NCBI GenBank assembly: GCA_018067325.1
Contig: JAGPUU010000314.1
Span: forward strand, 1-6,878
Length of the DNA: 6,878 nucleotides
Source of the DNA: Amphritea sp.
Lineage (GTDB): Bacteria; Pseudomonadota; Gammaproteobacteria; Pseudomonadales; Balneatricaceae
Reading direction: 5' to 3'
Numbering within the stretch: the stretch's first letter is position 1; every line of letters starts with the position of its first letter. Below the pieces are notes generated by a model. That model was not told the origin of the DNA and ran no database searches. It saw only the letters and a program-made list of their open reading frames with translations. Shown piece after piece: positions 1-5,153 of this stretch. A program made the translations under genes and the position numbers.

Positions 1-115
1 ATTGTACGTTAAATGGTTCGGACGCCTAGGGTCTTGTATTGTGCAACTATAGGTACCTTGAGGGGGTTTTTTATCCATTGTTTTTTTACGCTCTTTAGTT
101 CACTTTGAAGATGAC

Positions 116-214
116 ATATAACAAGATTTTGAAACGGACAAATTGCAGCAGGCTGTGTTCGCTTCACTCATTATTTTAGCCCGCTACAATTTGCTGCATA
201 AGCTGGCGTTATGC
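116..214 (+). other. attC-like integron recombination site
   Basis: This looks like an integron cassette recombination site. The 3' end carries an R'-type box GTTATGC (208-214), and ATAAC at 118-122 near the 5' end is complementary to its GTTAT. Between them lies a long imperfect inverted repeat: 139-154 pairs with 178-193 in 14 of 16 positions, leaving a loop of about 23 bases. The total of about 99 bases is within the usual attC range, and the AAACGGAC stretch (132-139) resembles the left part of many marine gammaproteobacterial attC sites. Strand exchange would fall between G208 and T209, 28 bases before the VOC start codon, as expected for a cassette gene. The L boxes are not clear, and the 5' box ATATAAC departs from RYYYAAC at one base. 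No integrase gene is visible. Confidence 0.62.
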
Positions 215-236
215 ATCCAAGAATCAGAGGTAATCT

Positions 237-641
237 ATGGCAAGTCATTCCCCCGCACTTAGTCACATTACGCTAGGAACAAACGATGTGAGTAAAGCAG
301 CACAGTTCTATGATGCTGTATTGACTACGCTGGGCTTTTCTCGCGTTTGTAAGCCCGAAGGTAAACCACCAATGTATGCGAAGGATGGTGAAATGCCTTA
401 CATCTATCTTTATCAACCGTATGATGGCCGCCCTGCAACCTGGGGTAACGGAACGCATGTCGCATTCCTGGCAGAGTCTTGCACTGAAGTAGATGCATTC
501 TATGCAGCCGCTATGGCAAATTCAGGTATCGATGAAGGTGCGCCGGGCATCAGAGACAATTATGCTGAAAACTATTACGCAGCCTATGTGAGAGACCCAG
601 ACGGCAATAAATTACAGGCAGTCTGCTATGTAGAGGCATAA
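237..641 (+). CDS. VOC family (glyoxalase/bleomycin-resistance fold) protein
   Basis: This is a 134-residue cytoplasmic protein of the vicinal oxygen chelate family, a single VOC domain that probably works as a dimer. It has two beta-alpha-beta-beta-beta modules: the first opens with SHITLGTND (9-17, possible metal ligand H10) and the second with GTHVAFLAE (72-80, H74). The family ending DPDGNKLQAV lies at 120-129. Members bind a divalent metal and act on glutathione adducts, ring-cleavage substrates or antibiotics, or simply bind ligands; the substrate cannot be told here. The usual Glu ligand after DPDGNK(I/L) is replaced by Gln127, so metal binding may be altered or absent. The start is supported by AGAGG at 226-230, six bases upstream. 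The gene directly follows an attC-like site and is plausibly a cassette gene; VOC genes are common cassette cargo. Confidence 0.88.
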   Translation: MASHSPALSHITLGTNDVSKAAQFYDAVLTTLGFSRVCKPEGKPPMYAKDGEMPYIYLYQPYDGRPATWGNGTHVAFLAESCTEVDAFYAAAMANSGIDEGAPGIRDNYAENYYAAYVRDPDGNKLQAVCYVEA

Positions 642-652
642 CAAATTATTCA

Positions 653-675
653 ACTCAGGCTTTTCGGGCCTGAGT
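653..675 (+). terminator. GC-rich hairpin after the VOC gene, possible terminator
   Basis: ACTCAGGC (653-660) and GCCTGAGT (668-675) form a perfect 8-bp stem with a 7-base loop, 12 bases after the VOC stop codon. No T-run follows on either strand, so intrinsic termination is uncertain. The hairpin could instead be part of a divergent attC-like structure bounded by GCATAAC (636-642) and GTTATGA (717-723). Confidence 0.4.
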
Positions 676-750
676 CTCTGCAAGCAATCTGGTTGCGGCC
701 CGGCTTGTTATTGATCGTTATGAGTGTGAGTTACCCCAGTCGAGGTGTAT

Positions 751-1140
751 ATGATTTCCGGTAGTTGTCTATGCGGTAAGGTTAAATATGAGATCACAGG
801 GGAGGTTGGCGATATTGTCCATTGCCATTGTGAAACCTGTCGAAAAGCACATGGGGCGGCGTTTTCAAGTGTGGCAGCGGTTAAAGACTGTGACTTCAAT
901 TTGTCCGGCCAGGCGTCACTAAGTTCATATGAGTCGTCTCCCGGTAAAGTGCGTCACTTTTGTTCTTGCTGTGGTACTCAGGTTTATGCCAAGCGAGAAG
1001 GTACCGAGCATCTGATATTGCGTTTGGGTTCTCTGGATACCGACCCTATGAGCAGGGAAGCGAATCATATATGGGTATCCCAAAAGGCCAGTTGGTATTC
1101 AATCATAAATGACTTGCCTGAATACCAAGAGTTTGAGTAA
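751..1140 (+). CDS. GFA/CENP-V family zinc-binding protein
   Basis: This 129-residue protein belongs to the GFA (glutathione-dependent formaldehyde-activating enzyme) / CENP-V fold family, formerly DUF636. The full cysteine pattern is present: C6-x-C8 near the N-terminus, C25-x-C27-xx-C30 in HCHCETC, and C71 with C74 in FCSCCG. By family precedent, C6/C8/C71/C74 hold a structural zinc and C25/C27/C30 hold the second, functional zinc. The founding member was described as joining glutathione and formaldehyde, but most homologues have no proven reaction. The ATG at 751 is preferred over the in-frame GTG at 745 because CGAGG (741-745) sits five bases before it and overlaps the GTG; the product then begins MISGSCLCG, as family members do. 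It lies 109 bases after the VOC gene. A separate transcript and cotranscription are both possible. Confidence 0.88.
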   Translation: MISGSCLCGKVKYEITGEVGDIVHCHCETCRKAHGAAFSSVAAVKDCDFNLSGQASLSSYESSPGKVRHFCSCCGTQVYAKREGTEHLILRLGSLDTDPMSREANHIWVSQKASWYSIINDLPEYQEFE

Positions 1141-1234
1141 CACTCATCAAAGTGAGTTGTGCGGGTAACTGAATCGCTCGCGCCTTGTGCCTCTACAGGT
1201 TATGTTTAAATCATATTGTTACCGAGTCATATCT

Positions 1235-1603
1235 ATGAATAAAAATACGCTATTTGAGTTAACCCTTTTTGACCCTGAAAATACGCTGATTGCTTTGTTT
1301 GAAAAGCGACATATAGAATACCGAAAGGTGCCGGCAACACGACAGTTTGTGGTGGCTATGGACGAGACTGTTGAAGTTGTCAGTACTGATAGCAGTGAAA
1401 TCCTGATTGCGAATCTCGTGTCGGTATTCCTTGAATGGCTTAAAGAAAAACCATATCGGAAACTGCAGGTTCAATTAGTTGACGGAAGTACTGTCTATAT
1501 TGATGAAAACGATAGTGAAGGCACTGCTAAGATACTCAAAATTGCGCTGAAAGTTACCGCATTTGACCCGGAATATAACAACCGAATACTCAACAAAGAA
1601 TAA
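1235..1603 (+). CDS. hypothetical protein, 122 residues
   Basis: I do not recognise this gene with confidence. The product is soluble-looking, with no signal peptide or membrane segment. It reads as a basic strand region (residues 22-34), a short strand (36-50), a helix around 54-70 ending in FLEWLKEK, a strand KLQVQLVDGSTVYID (76-90), and a C-terminal helix (94-108). The order of a helix ending in WL, a basic link, a strand with a DG turn and a final helix resembles EACC1-type effector-associated components; this is a faint resemblance only. Start choice is open. ATG 1235 gives a natural MNKNTLFEL start with a weak CGAG (1223-1226) eight bases upstream. In-frame ATG 1202 and GTG 1187 would add 11 or 16 less protein-like residues and lack well-spaced ribosome binding sites. 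Confidence 0.7.
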   Translation: MNKNTLFELTLFDPENTLIALFEKRHIEYRKVPATRQFVVAMDETVEVVSTDSSEILIANLVSVFLEWLKEKPYRKLQVQLVDGSTVYIDENDSEGTAKILKIALKVTAFDPEYNNRILNKE

Positions 1604-1728
1604 AGTGGGGCTTTTACCCTTGGCTAGGTTCCGCTGGGCCGCTGTTGGCGATCTTAGCTGTAAAAGAAGGCGTGGAGTTTAAGCCGCCAACGTTCCGCAT
1701 TACTAAATGGAAAACAAATGATTTTTGA
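1579..1728 (+). pseudogene. possible gene remnant (C-terminal-like open frame)
   Basis: A 49-codon open frame runs from just after a stop at 1576-1578 to TGA at 1726-1728. It covers the whole gap between the hypothetical gene and the flavin reductase and overlaps the ends of both. From about 1603 its translation looks like real protein: KWGFYPWL, then a hydrophobic run GSAGPLLAILAV, then KEGVEFKPPTFRITKW. It has no ATG, GTG or TTG at its N-terminal end, so it is not an intact gene by ordinary rules. It may be the decayed C-terminus of a lost gene, or be joined to the upstream gene by a frameshift near 1600. I recognise no family. The alternative is a chance open frame. Confidence 0.3.
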
Positions 1729-2320
1729 TGCTTCAGAATTAGAGAACCAAGAAAAATATCGCCTCCTGAACGGCGGAGTCACTCCCAGACCTATTGCATG
1801 GGTGAGTACACGCTCAAGCGATAATATTGATAATTTAGCGCCGTATTCATTTTTTACCGTTGCCAGCTGCAACCCTCCTGTGCTGCTTTACACCCAGGTA
1901 AATCCGCGAAGTGGGGTACAAAAAGATACACTACGAAACCTCATTGAAACGGGTGAGTGCGTTGTTAACATAGTCAATGCTGCGTTATTAGAAAAAATGA
2001 GCCTTACAAGTACTACGCTTAACATGGATGAAAGCGAATTTGATTTCGCTGACGTCAGCCATTGTGCTAGCGATAAAGTTCAGCCTCGCTCGGTTAAAGA
2101 CTCTCCCATTCGTTACGAGTGCACGTTAAGAGAAGTCCTTTCTATTAGTGATTTACCGATGGGCGGCACCGTTGTACTTTTAGATGTGAAGTCCATTTAT
2201 GTCCAGGATGACTTGTATGAAAATGGAATAATAAATCAGCAACTAATTGATTCAGTAGGGAAGATGGGTGGAGATCACTATAGCCTAATCTCTGAATGTG
2301 TAGAGCTTAAACGCCCTTAG
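1718..2320 (+). CDS. flavin reductase-like, FMN-binding split-barrel protein
   Basis: This 200-residue protein belongs to the flavin reductase-like domain family (FMN-binding split barrel, DIM6/NTAB type). Family marks in order are PRPIAWVST (23-31), NLAPYSFF (39-46), the KDTLRN turn (69-74), the core strand CVVNIVN (81-87), SEFDF (106-110), and the C-terminal GKMGGDHYS (181-189). Such proteins bind FMN, as NAD(P)H:flavin reductases feeding monooxygenases or as flavoproteins of unknown role. No partner monooxygenase is in the window, so the substrate is open. The length is normal and the protein should be cytoplasmic. The start is ATG 1718, preceded by GGA in ATGGAAAACAA. It ends 33 bases before the class IV aminotransferase gene on the same strand, which suggests cotranscription. 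Confidence 0.87.
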   Translation: MIFDASELENQEKYRLLNGGVTPRPIAWVSTRSSDNIDNLAPYSFFTVASCNPPVLLYTQVNPRSGVQKDTLRNLIETGECVVNIVNAALLEKMSLTSTTLNMDESEFDFADVSHCASDKVQPRSVKDSPIRYECTLREVLSISDLPMGGTVVLLDVKSIYVQDDLYENGIINQQLIDSVGKMGGDHYSLISECVELKRP

Positions 2321-2353
2321 CTAAATCAATCACTATAAATATCGAGAAATATC

Positions 2354-3238
2354 ATGCCGGATTTTTCCAAGGGATCTGCGTTTATTGATGCAGAGTATGT
2401 GCCGATATCTGAGGCGAAGATATCGCTGCTTGATTGGGGTTTTCTTCACTCAGATGCGACATATGATGTGGTCCATGTCCGAGGTGGAAAGTTCTTTCGA
2501 CTCGATGATCACCTCGATCGTTTCTTTTCCGGCATGAAGGCACTGCGCATGTCTATTCCTTACACCCGTGAAGAGCTTTCTGGCATCTTAAGCGATTGTG
2601 TCAGTAAGAGTGGATTGCAGGACGCCTATGTTGAAATGATCACAACCAGAGGGCTCCCAGAACCTGGCTCGCGAGATCCGAGAACCTGTAGAAATCGCTT
2701 TTTTGCTTTTGCGGTCCCTTTCGTTTGGATTACACCGCCTGGTAAAGGGTTAGATCTCATCGTGAGCCAAAGGCAACGGATACCTCCAGAGTCAGTTAAT
2801 CCGACTGTGAAAAATTACCATTGGCTTGACCTGGTAATGGGGCAGTTTGAAGCTTACGACCAAGGCGGTGAAACCGCTGTGGTTGTGAATGCAAAAGGGA
2901 ATATTGCCGAAGGCCCCGGGTTTAATATATTTGCTGTGAAAAATAGAGTTCTCACCACGCCGGGAGAGGGGGTTCTTGAAGGGATTACTCGCAAGACCGC
3001 AATAGACATTGCCAATGAGCTTGGTTACGAAGTCATACAGGGCGAACTCACCCCAGAGGCGGCCCGCTTAGCTGACGAACTGTTTGCTACAAGCACAGCG
3101 GGAGGCATAATGGCGATCACAAGAATTGATTGTCAGACAGTTGGCACCGGAAGCCTGGGGCCGATTACTCAGGAGTTGCAAGATAGATATTGGGCGTTGC
3201 ACAGTGATCCGCACTACGCGCGTGAAATACATTACTAG
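2354..3238 (+). CDS. class IV PLP aminotransferase, (R)-amine transaminase/D-amino acid transaminase-like
   Basis: This is a 294-residue fold-type IV PLP enzyme. The catalytic lysine is K153 in TVKNYHW. R56 in FRLDDHLDR probably binds the cofactor phosphate, E186 of EGPGFN faces the pyridine nitrogen, and LEGITRK (208-214) and STAGG (247-251) complete the cofactor site. The family includes branched-chain aminotransferases, D-amino acid aminotransferases, aminodeoxychorismate lyase and (R)-selective amine transaminases. The pattern HSDATYDVVHV (32-42), the link from TVKN to WLDLV, EGPGFN, and the GPITQ...RYW ending (269-280) are closest, from memory, to (R)-selective amine transaminases of the Arthrobacter type rather than IlvE. 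The natural substrate is unknown. CGAGA (2343-2347), six bases before the ATG, supports the start. It is probably cotranscribed with the flavin reductase gene. Confidence 0.85.
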   Translation: MPDFSKGSAFIDAEYVPISEAKISLLDWGFLHSDATYDVVHVRGGKFFRLDDHLDRFFSGMKALRMSIPYTREELSGILSDCVSKSGLQDAYVEMITTRGLPEPGSRDPRTCRNRFFAFAVPFVWITPPGKGLDLIVSQRQRIPPESVNPTVKNYHWLDLVMGQFEAYDQGGETAVVVNAKGNIAEGPGFNIFAVKNRVLTTPGEGVLEGITRKTAIDIANELGYEVIQGELTPEAARLADELFATSTAGGIMAITRIDCQTVGTGSLGPITQELQDRYWALHSDPHYAREIHY

Positions 3239-3259
3239 CAGCGTTACGCTCTAAAGTCA

Positions 3260-3296
3260 CAACCGGTGAACAGGGTCATCACGTTGGCCGTTTTTT
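3260..3296 (+). terminator. possible intrinsic terminator of the aminotransferase operon
   Basis: CAAC (3260-3263) and GTGA (3266-3269) can pair with TCAC (3279-3282) and GTTG (3283-3286), giving an 8-bp stem with a two-base bulge. GGCCG and then six T residues (3291-3296) follow. It lies 22 bases after the aminotransferase stop codon. The stem is modest and the T-run starts four bases beyond it, so this is a plausible but weak terminator. Confidence 0.4.
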
Positions 3297-3325
3297 CTTG
3301 CTGATTATCGAAGCGTTTTCTATCA

Positions 3326-3344
3326 AGGGAGCAATGTGCTCCCT
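3326..3344 (-). terminator. hairpin downstream of rhlE, possible terminator
   Basis: AGGGAGCA (3326-3333) and TGCTCCCT (3337-3344) form a perfect 8-bp stem with a three-base loop, nine bases beyond the rhlE stop codon and between two convergent genes. On the minus strand the stem is followed by TTGATAG rather than a proper T-run. The symmetric stem could serve either strand. Confidence 0.5.
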
Positions 3345-3353
3345 CACTCTCCC

Positions 3354-4676
3354 TTAGCCCCAAATATGTTTGTTCGGTCGGTTCTCATCTTTATCGACTG
3401 AAGGTTTTTTAGCAGAGGTCTTGTTGGGGGCTTTGCCTCGGGTATTTGACGAGGCTGTTTTTGATCGAGCCTTAGGCATGGGTGGCTTGCTGGTGCGGAC
3501 AAAGTTCAAAACAGAGATCGGAACCTCTTTTCGAACCGGAAAGCCTTCGATCTCTTTTCGGTCGATTATCTGGTCTAGGCGGCTCTCAATGGCGCATAGG
3601 TTTTTGAAATCGCCCATGGCGACAAAAGATATCGCTTCACCGGTGGCACCAGCACGACCGGTTCGGCCGATGCGGTGGATGTAATCTTCTGGTTTGAAAG
3701 GCATGTCGTAATTCACAACGCGACTTAGTTCACCAATATCTAAACCCCGCGCGGCAACCCCCGTGGCGACTAAATACTTTAGTTTACCCGATTTGAAATC
3801 GGCCAGAATCTTTTCACGCATGACCTGGCTTCTATCACCGTGAATTGCTTCCGCTACAATACCGCGCTTAGCAAGCTGGACGACCAGCTTGGCGGCAGCG
3901 TGTTTTTTCTCGATAAAAATTAGCGCCTGATCCCACTGTTGCTCATTAATCAGATGACTCAATAATGCAGATTTTGTGTCTTTATCGACCGTGACTAACC
4001 ACTGATTGATAGTGGATGCCGCTTTGGTTTTAGGTGAAACTGATATCTCAACGGCTGGGTTACTTACTTTGCTATCTGCAAAGCTATCGGCGATATCGCG
4101 AACGTCGTCGGACATAGTGGCCGAAAACAGTAGGTTCTGGCGTGCTTCGGGTAAGCGATCAACGATCTTATTGATATCACCCACAAAACCCATATCTACC
4201 ATTCGGTCGGCTTCATCTAATACCAGTACTTCAAGTTCATCAAAATGCAGGGCACGCTGATGAGCCAGGTCAATCAACCGACCCGGTGTCGCCACTAAAA
4301 TATCAACGCCTTCGATTAAACGCTCTTTTTGTGGCTCGGAATCAACACCGCCATAAACAGCCATAGAGGTTAGGTTCAGATGTTTACTGTATTCAGCAAC
4401 GTTAGCAGCAACCTGAACGGCTAATTCCCGTGTAGGGGTCAGAATAAGCGCGCGTATGCGTTTACCACGCAAGGTACGTTCTTGGTTAAATCTCTCTAAT
4501 ATCGGCAGAACAAACGCACCGGTTTTGCCGGTACCGGTTTGAGCGGTGGCAATAAGATCTTTACCCGAAAGAATGATGGGGATAGCTTGCTTCTGGATAG
4601 GGGTAGGCGATGTATAACCCAATTCTTCGATAGCTTGTAGAATCGGATTACATAATCCAAGGTTTGAAAATGGCAT
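3354..4676 (-). CDS. rhlE: RhlE-type DEAD-box ATP-dependent RNA helicase
   Basis: This is a 440-residue ATP-dependent RNA helicase. All core motifs are intact: Q motif GYTSPTPIQ (20-28), motif I AQTGTGKT (45-52), Ia PTRELA (81-86), GG (109-110), Ib TPGR (130-133), II DEAD (154-157), III SAT (185-187), IV around ALIFI (251-255), V ATGVAARGLDI (304-314) and VI HRIGRTGR (334-341). The short N-terminus MPFSNLGL and the motif spacing fit the RhlE group, whose members remodel structured RNA in ribosome maturation and RNA decay. The C-terminal tail from about residue 394 is rich in Lys, Arg, Ser and Pro and likely disordered, an RNA-binding extension typical of these proteins. The ribosome binding site is weak (GAG five bases upstream), but the start fits the family. 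The gene converges on the aminotransferase gene and is transcribed away from the 5154 gene. Confidence 0.93.
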   Translation of the reverse strand: MPFSNLGLCNPILQAIEELGYTSPTPIQKQAIPIILSGKDLIATAQTGTGKTGAFVLPILERFNQERTLRGKRIRALILTPTRELAVQVAANVAEYSKHLNLTSMAVYGGVDSEPQKERLIEGVDILVATPGRLIDLAHQRALHFDELEVLVLDEADRMVDMGFVGDINKIVDRLPEARQNLLFSATMSDDVRDIADSFADSKVSNPAVEISVSPKTKAASTINQWLVTVDKDTKSALLSHLINEQQWDQALIFIEKKHAAAKLVVQLAKRGIVAEAIHGDRSQVMREKILADFKSGKLKYLVATGVAARGLDIGELSRVVNYDMPFKPEDYIHRIGRTGRAGATGEAISFVAMGDFKNLCAIESRLDQIIDRKEIEGFPVRKEVPISVLNFVRTSKPPMPKARSKTASSNTRGKAPNKTSAKKPSVDKDENRPNKHIWG

Positions 4677-4714
4677 AGAGGCTCGGGTAGGTCGTCATAA
4701 GGGGAGTAGGACGC

Positions 4715-4723
4715 ATTATAGCA
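4715..4723 (-). promoter_or_regulatory. extended -10 sigma-70 promoter of rhlE
   Basis: Read on the minus strand, the sequence is TGCTATAAT: a perfect TATAAT box (plus-strand 4715-4720) preceded by the TGN extension (4721-4723). No good TTGACA-like -35 is found 16-18 bases upstream, as is usual for extended -10 promoters. Transcription would begin near 4708, leaving a leader of about 30 bases before the rhlE start. Confidence 0.65.
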
Positions 4724-4973
4724 GTAAGGGTTTGGGTTGCGGTACGTTGATTATTGCTAATTGTGGGAGGGCGATAAGGTGGCTTGCTCATAGGCCGTTA
4801 TTTTAGATATATATACTAGCAGGACGTTGTTTCGTGAGAGATCAATCGCTTCCTTAGTTCAGGCATGGCAATCTTCTAATACTTGTTTCGTATATTTAGA
4901 CTAGAGTAGAGGTATCGATCTGCGCGCCATCAAGTATTCATGTTTAAAATGGTTGTCGTGGAATCGGGATAAA

Positions 4974-5063
4974 CCCACTGAACAACGGCGTCAATTAGGG
5001 CGTTCGCACGCTGGCTACCATCATGGAGGCGTTAGGCTAGAAAACTTGATAGATAAGACGTAA
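4974..5063 (+). pseudogene. remnant of a TetR-family regulator N-terminus
   Basis: In one frame this stretch translates to TEQRRQLGRSHAGYHHGG followed by VRLENLIDKT and a stop (5061-5063). RSHAGYHHG then (D/N)LR..LI is the hallmark start of a large set of TetR-family repressors, just before their helix-turn-helix. Here the frame ends after about 30 codons, before the DNA-binding helices, and neither other frame continues the protein. There is no ATG at the expected place; the nearest in-frame starter is TTG 4953. I therefore read it as a truncated leftover of a regulator gene beside the PLP enzyme. The family match is from memory. Confidence 0.5.
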
Positions 5064-5070
5064 TCCAGAA

Positions 5071-5093
5071 TGAATTAGGCAGCTTCTAATTCA
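5071..5093. promoter_or_regulatory. operator-like inverted repeat TGAATTAG-N7-CTAATTCA
   Basis: Two perfect 8-base arms (5071-5078 and 5086-5093) flank a seven-base spacer, 61 bases before the ATG of the 5154 PLP enzyme. The AT-rich arms and overall size fit a dimeric repressor or activator site better than a terminator, since no T-run follows. A remnant of a TetR-type gene lies directly upstream. No promoter could be placed, so the role is inferred. Confidence 0.45.
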
Positions 5094-5106
5094 AGATTAA
5101 TAATCT
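5094..5106. promoter_or_regulatory. short perfect palindrome AGATTA-A-TAATCT
   Basis: Perfect six-base arms lie around a single central A, directly abutting the inverted repeat at 5071-5093. It may be a second regulator half-site pair or part of a composite operator for the 5154 gene. In an AT-rich leader such a short palindrome may also arise by chance. Confidence 0.3.
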
Positions 5107-5153
5107 CGATCTAAGTATGACTAGAGAAATATTATTGGTGAGCGAATCTGCAT

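Larger units (their letters stand above)
4677..5153. other. 477-base divergent intergenic region
   Basis: This gap separates the divergent rhlE and PLP-enzyme genes. It holds the rhlE extended -10 promoter (4715-4723), a TetR-like coding remnant (about 4974-5063), and two abutting inverted repeats (5071-5106) that may control the 5154 gene. The middle part (about 4800-4920) is AT-rich, including a TATATATA run near 4808, with no intact gene or recognised RNA. I found no convincing -35/-10 pair for the 5154 gene. Confidence 0.7.

Noticed and set aside
8..108. GTTAAAT (8-14) as the end of a preceding attC, with a 31-codon open frame 13-108 as its cassette gene.
   Set aside because: The preceding sequence is outside the window, so no stem can be tested. 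The short peptide has no recognisable features and no ribosome binding site.
745..753. GTG 745 as the GFA start codon.
   Set aside because: The ribosome binding site CGAGG overlaps it and is correctly spaced for ATG 751, which also gives the usual family N-terminus.
1136..1205. GAGTAAC and GTTATGT as a possible attC around the end of the GFA gene.
   Set aside because: The boxes pair at only four or five positions and there is no long internal stem.
1611..1691. Interleaved inverted repeats CTTTTAC/GTAAAAG and GTTGGCG/CGCCAAC, a pseudoknot-like layout.
   Set aside because: Seven-base pairs at this spacing can arise by chance, and the stretch is better explained as a possible coding remnant.
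3370..3684. Long open frame on the plus strand opposite the rhlE C-terminus (similarly 4006-4260).
   Set aside because: Both are antisense shadows of the fully motif-supported helicase gene and their translations have no domain-like character.
4974..5037. GGCGTTAGGC ending at 5037 as the R' end of an attC.
   Set aside because: The upstream partner would need to resemble GCCTAAC, but only GAAC is present and no stem forms. The bases are explained by the TetR-like reading frame.
5130..5135. TATTAT as a -10 box for the 5154 gene.
   Set aside because: There is no acceptable -35, and the predicted start would lie at the ribosome binding site only about 12 bases before the ATG.
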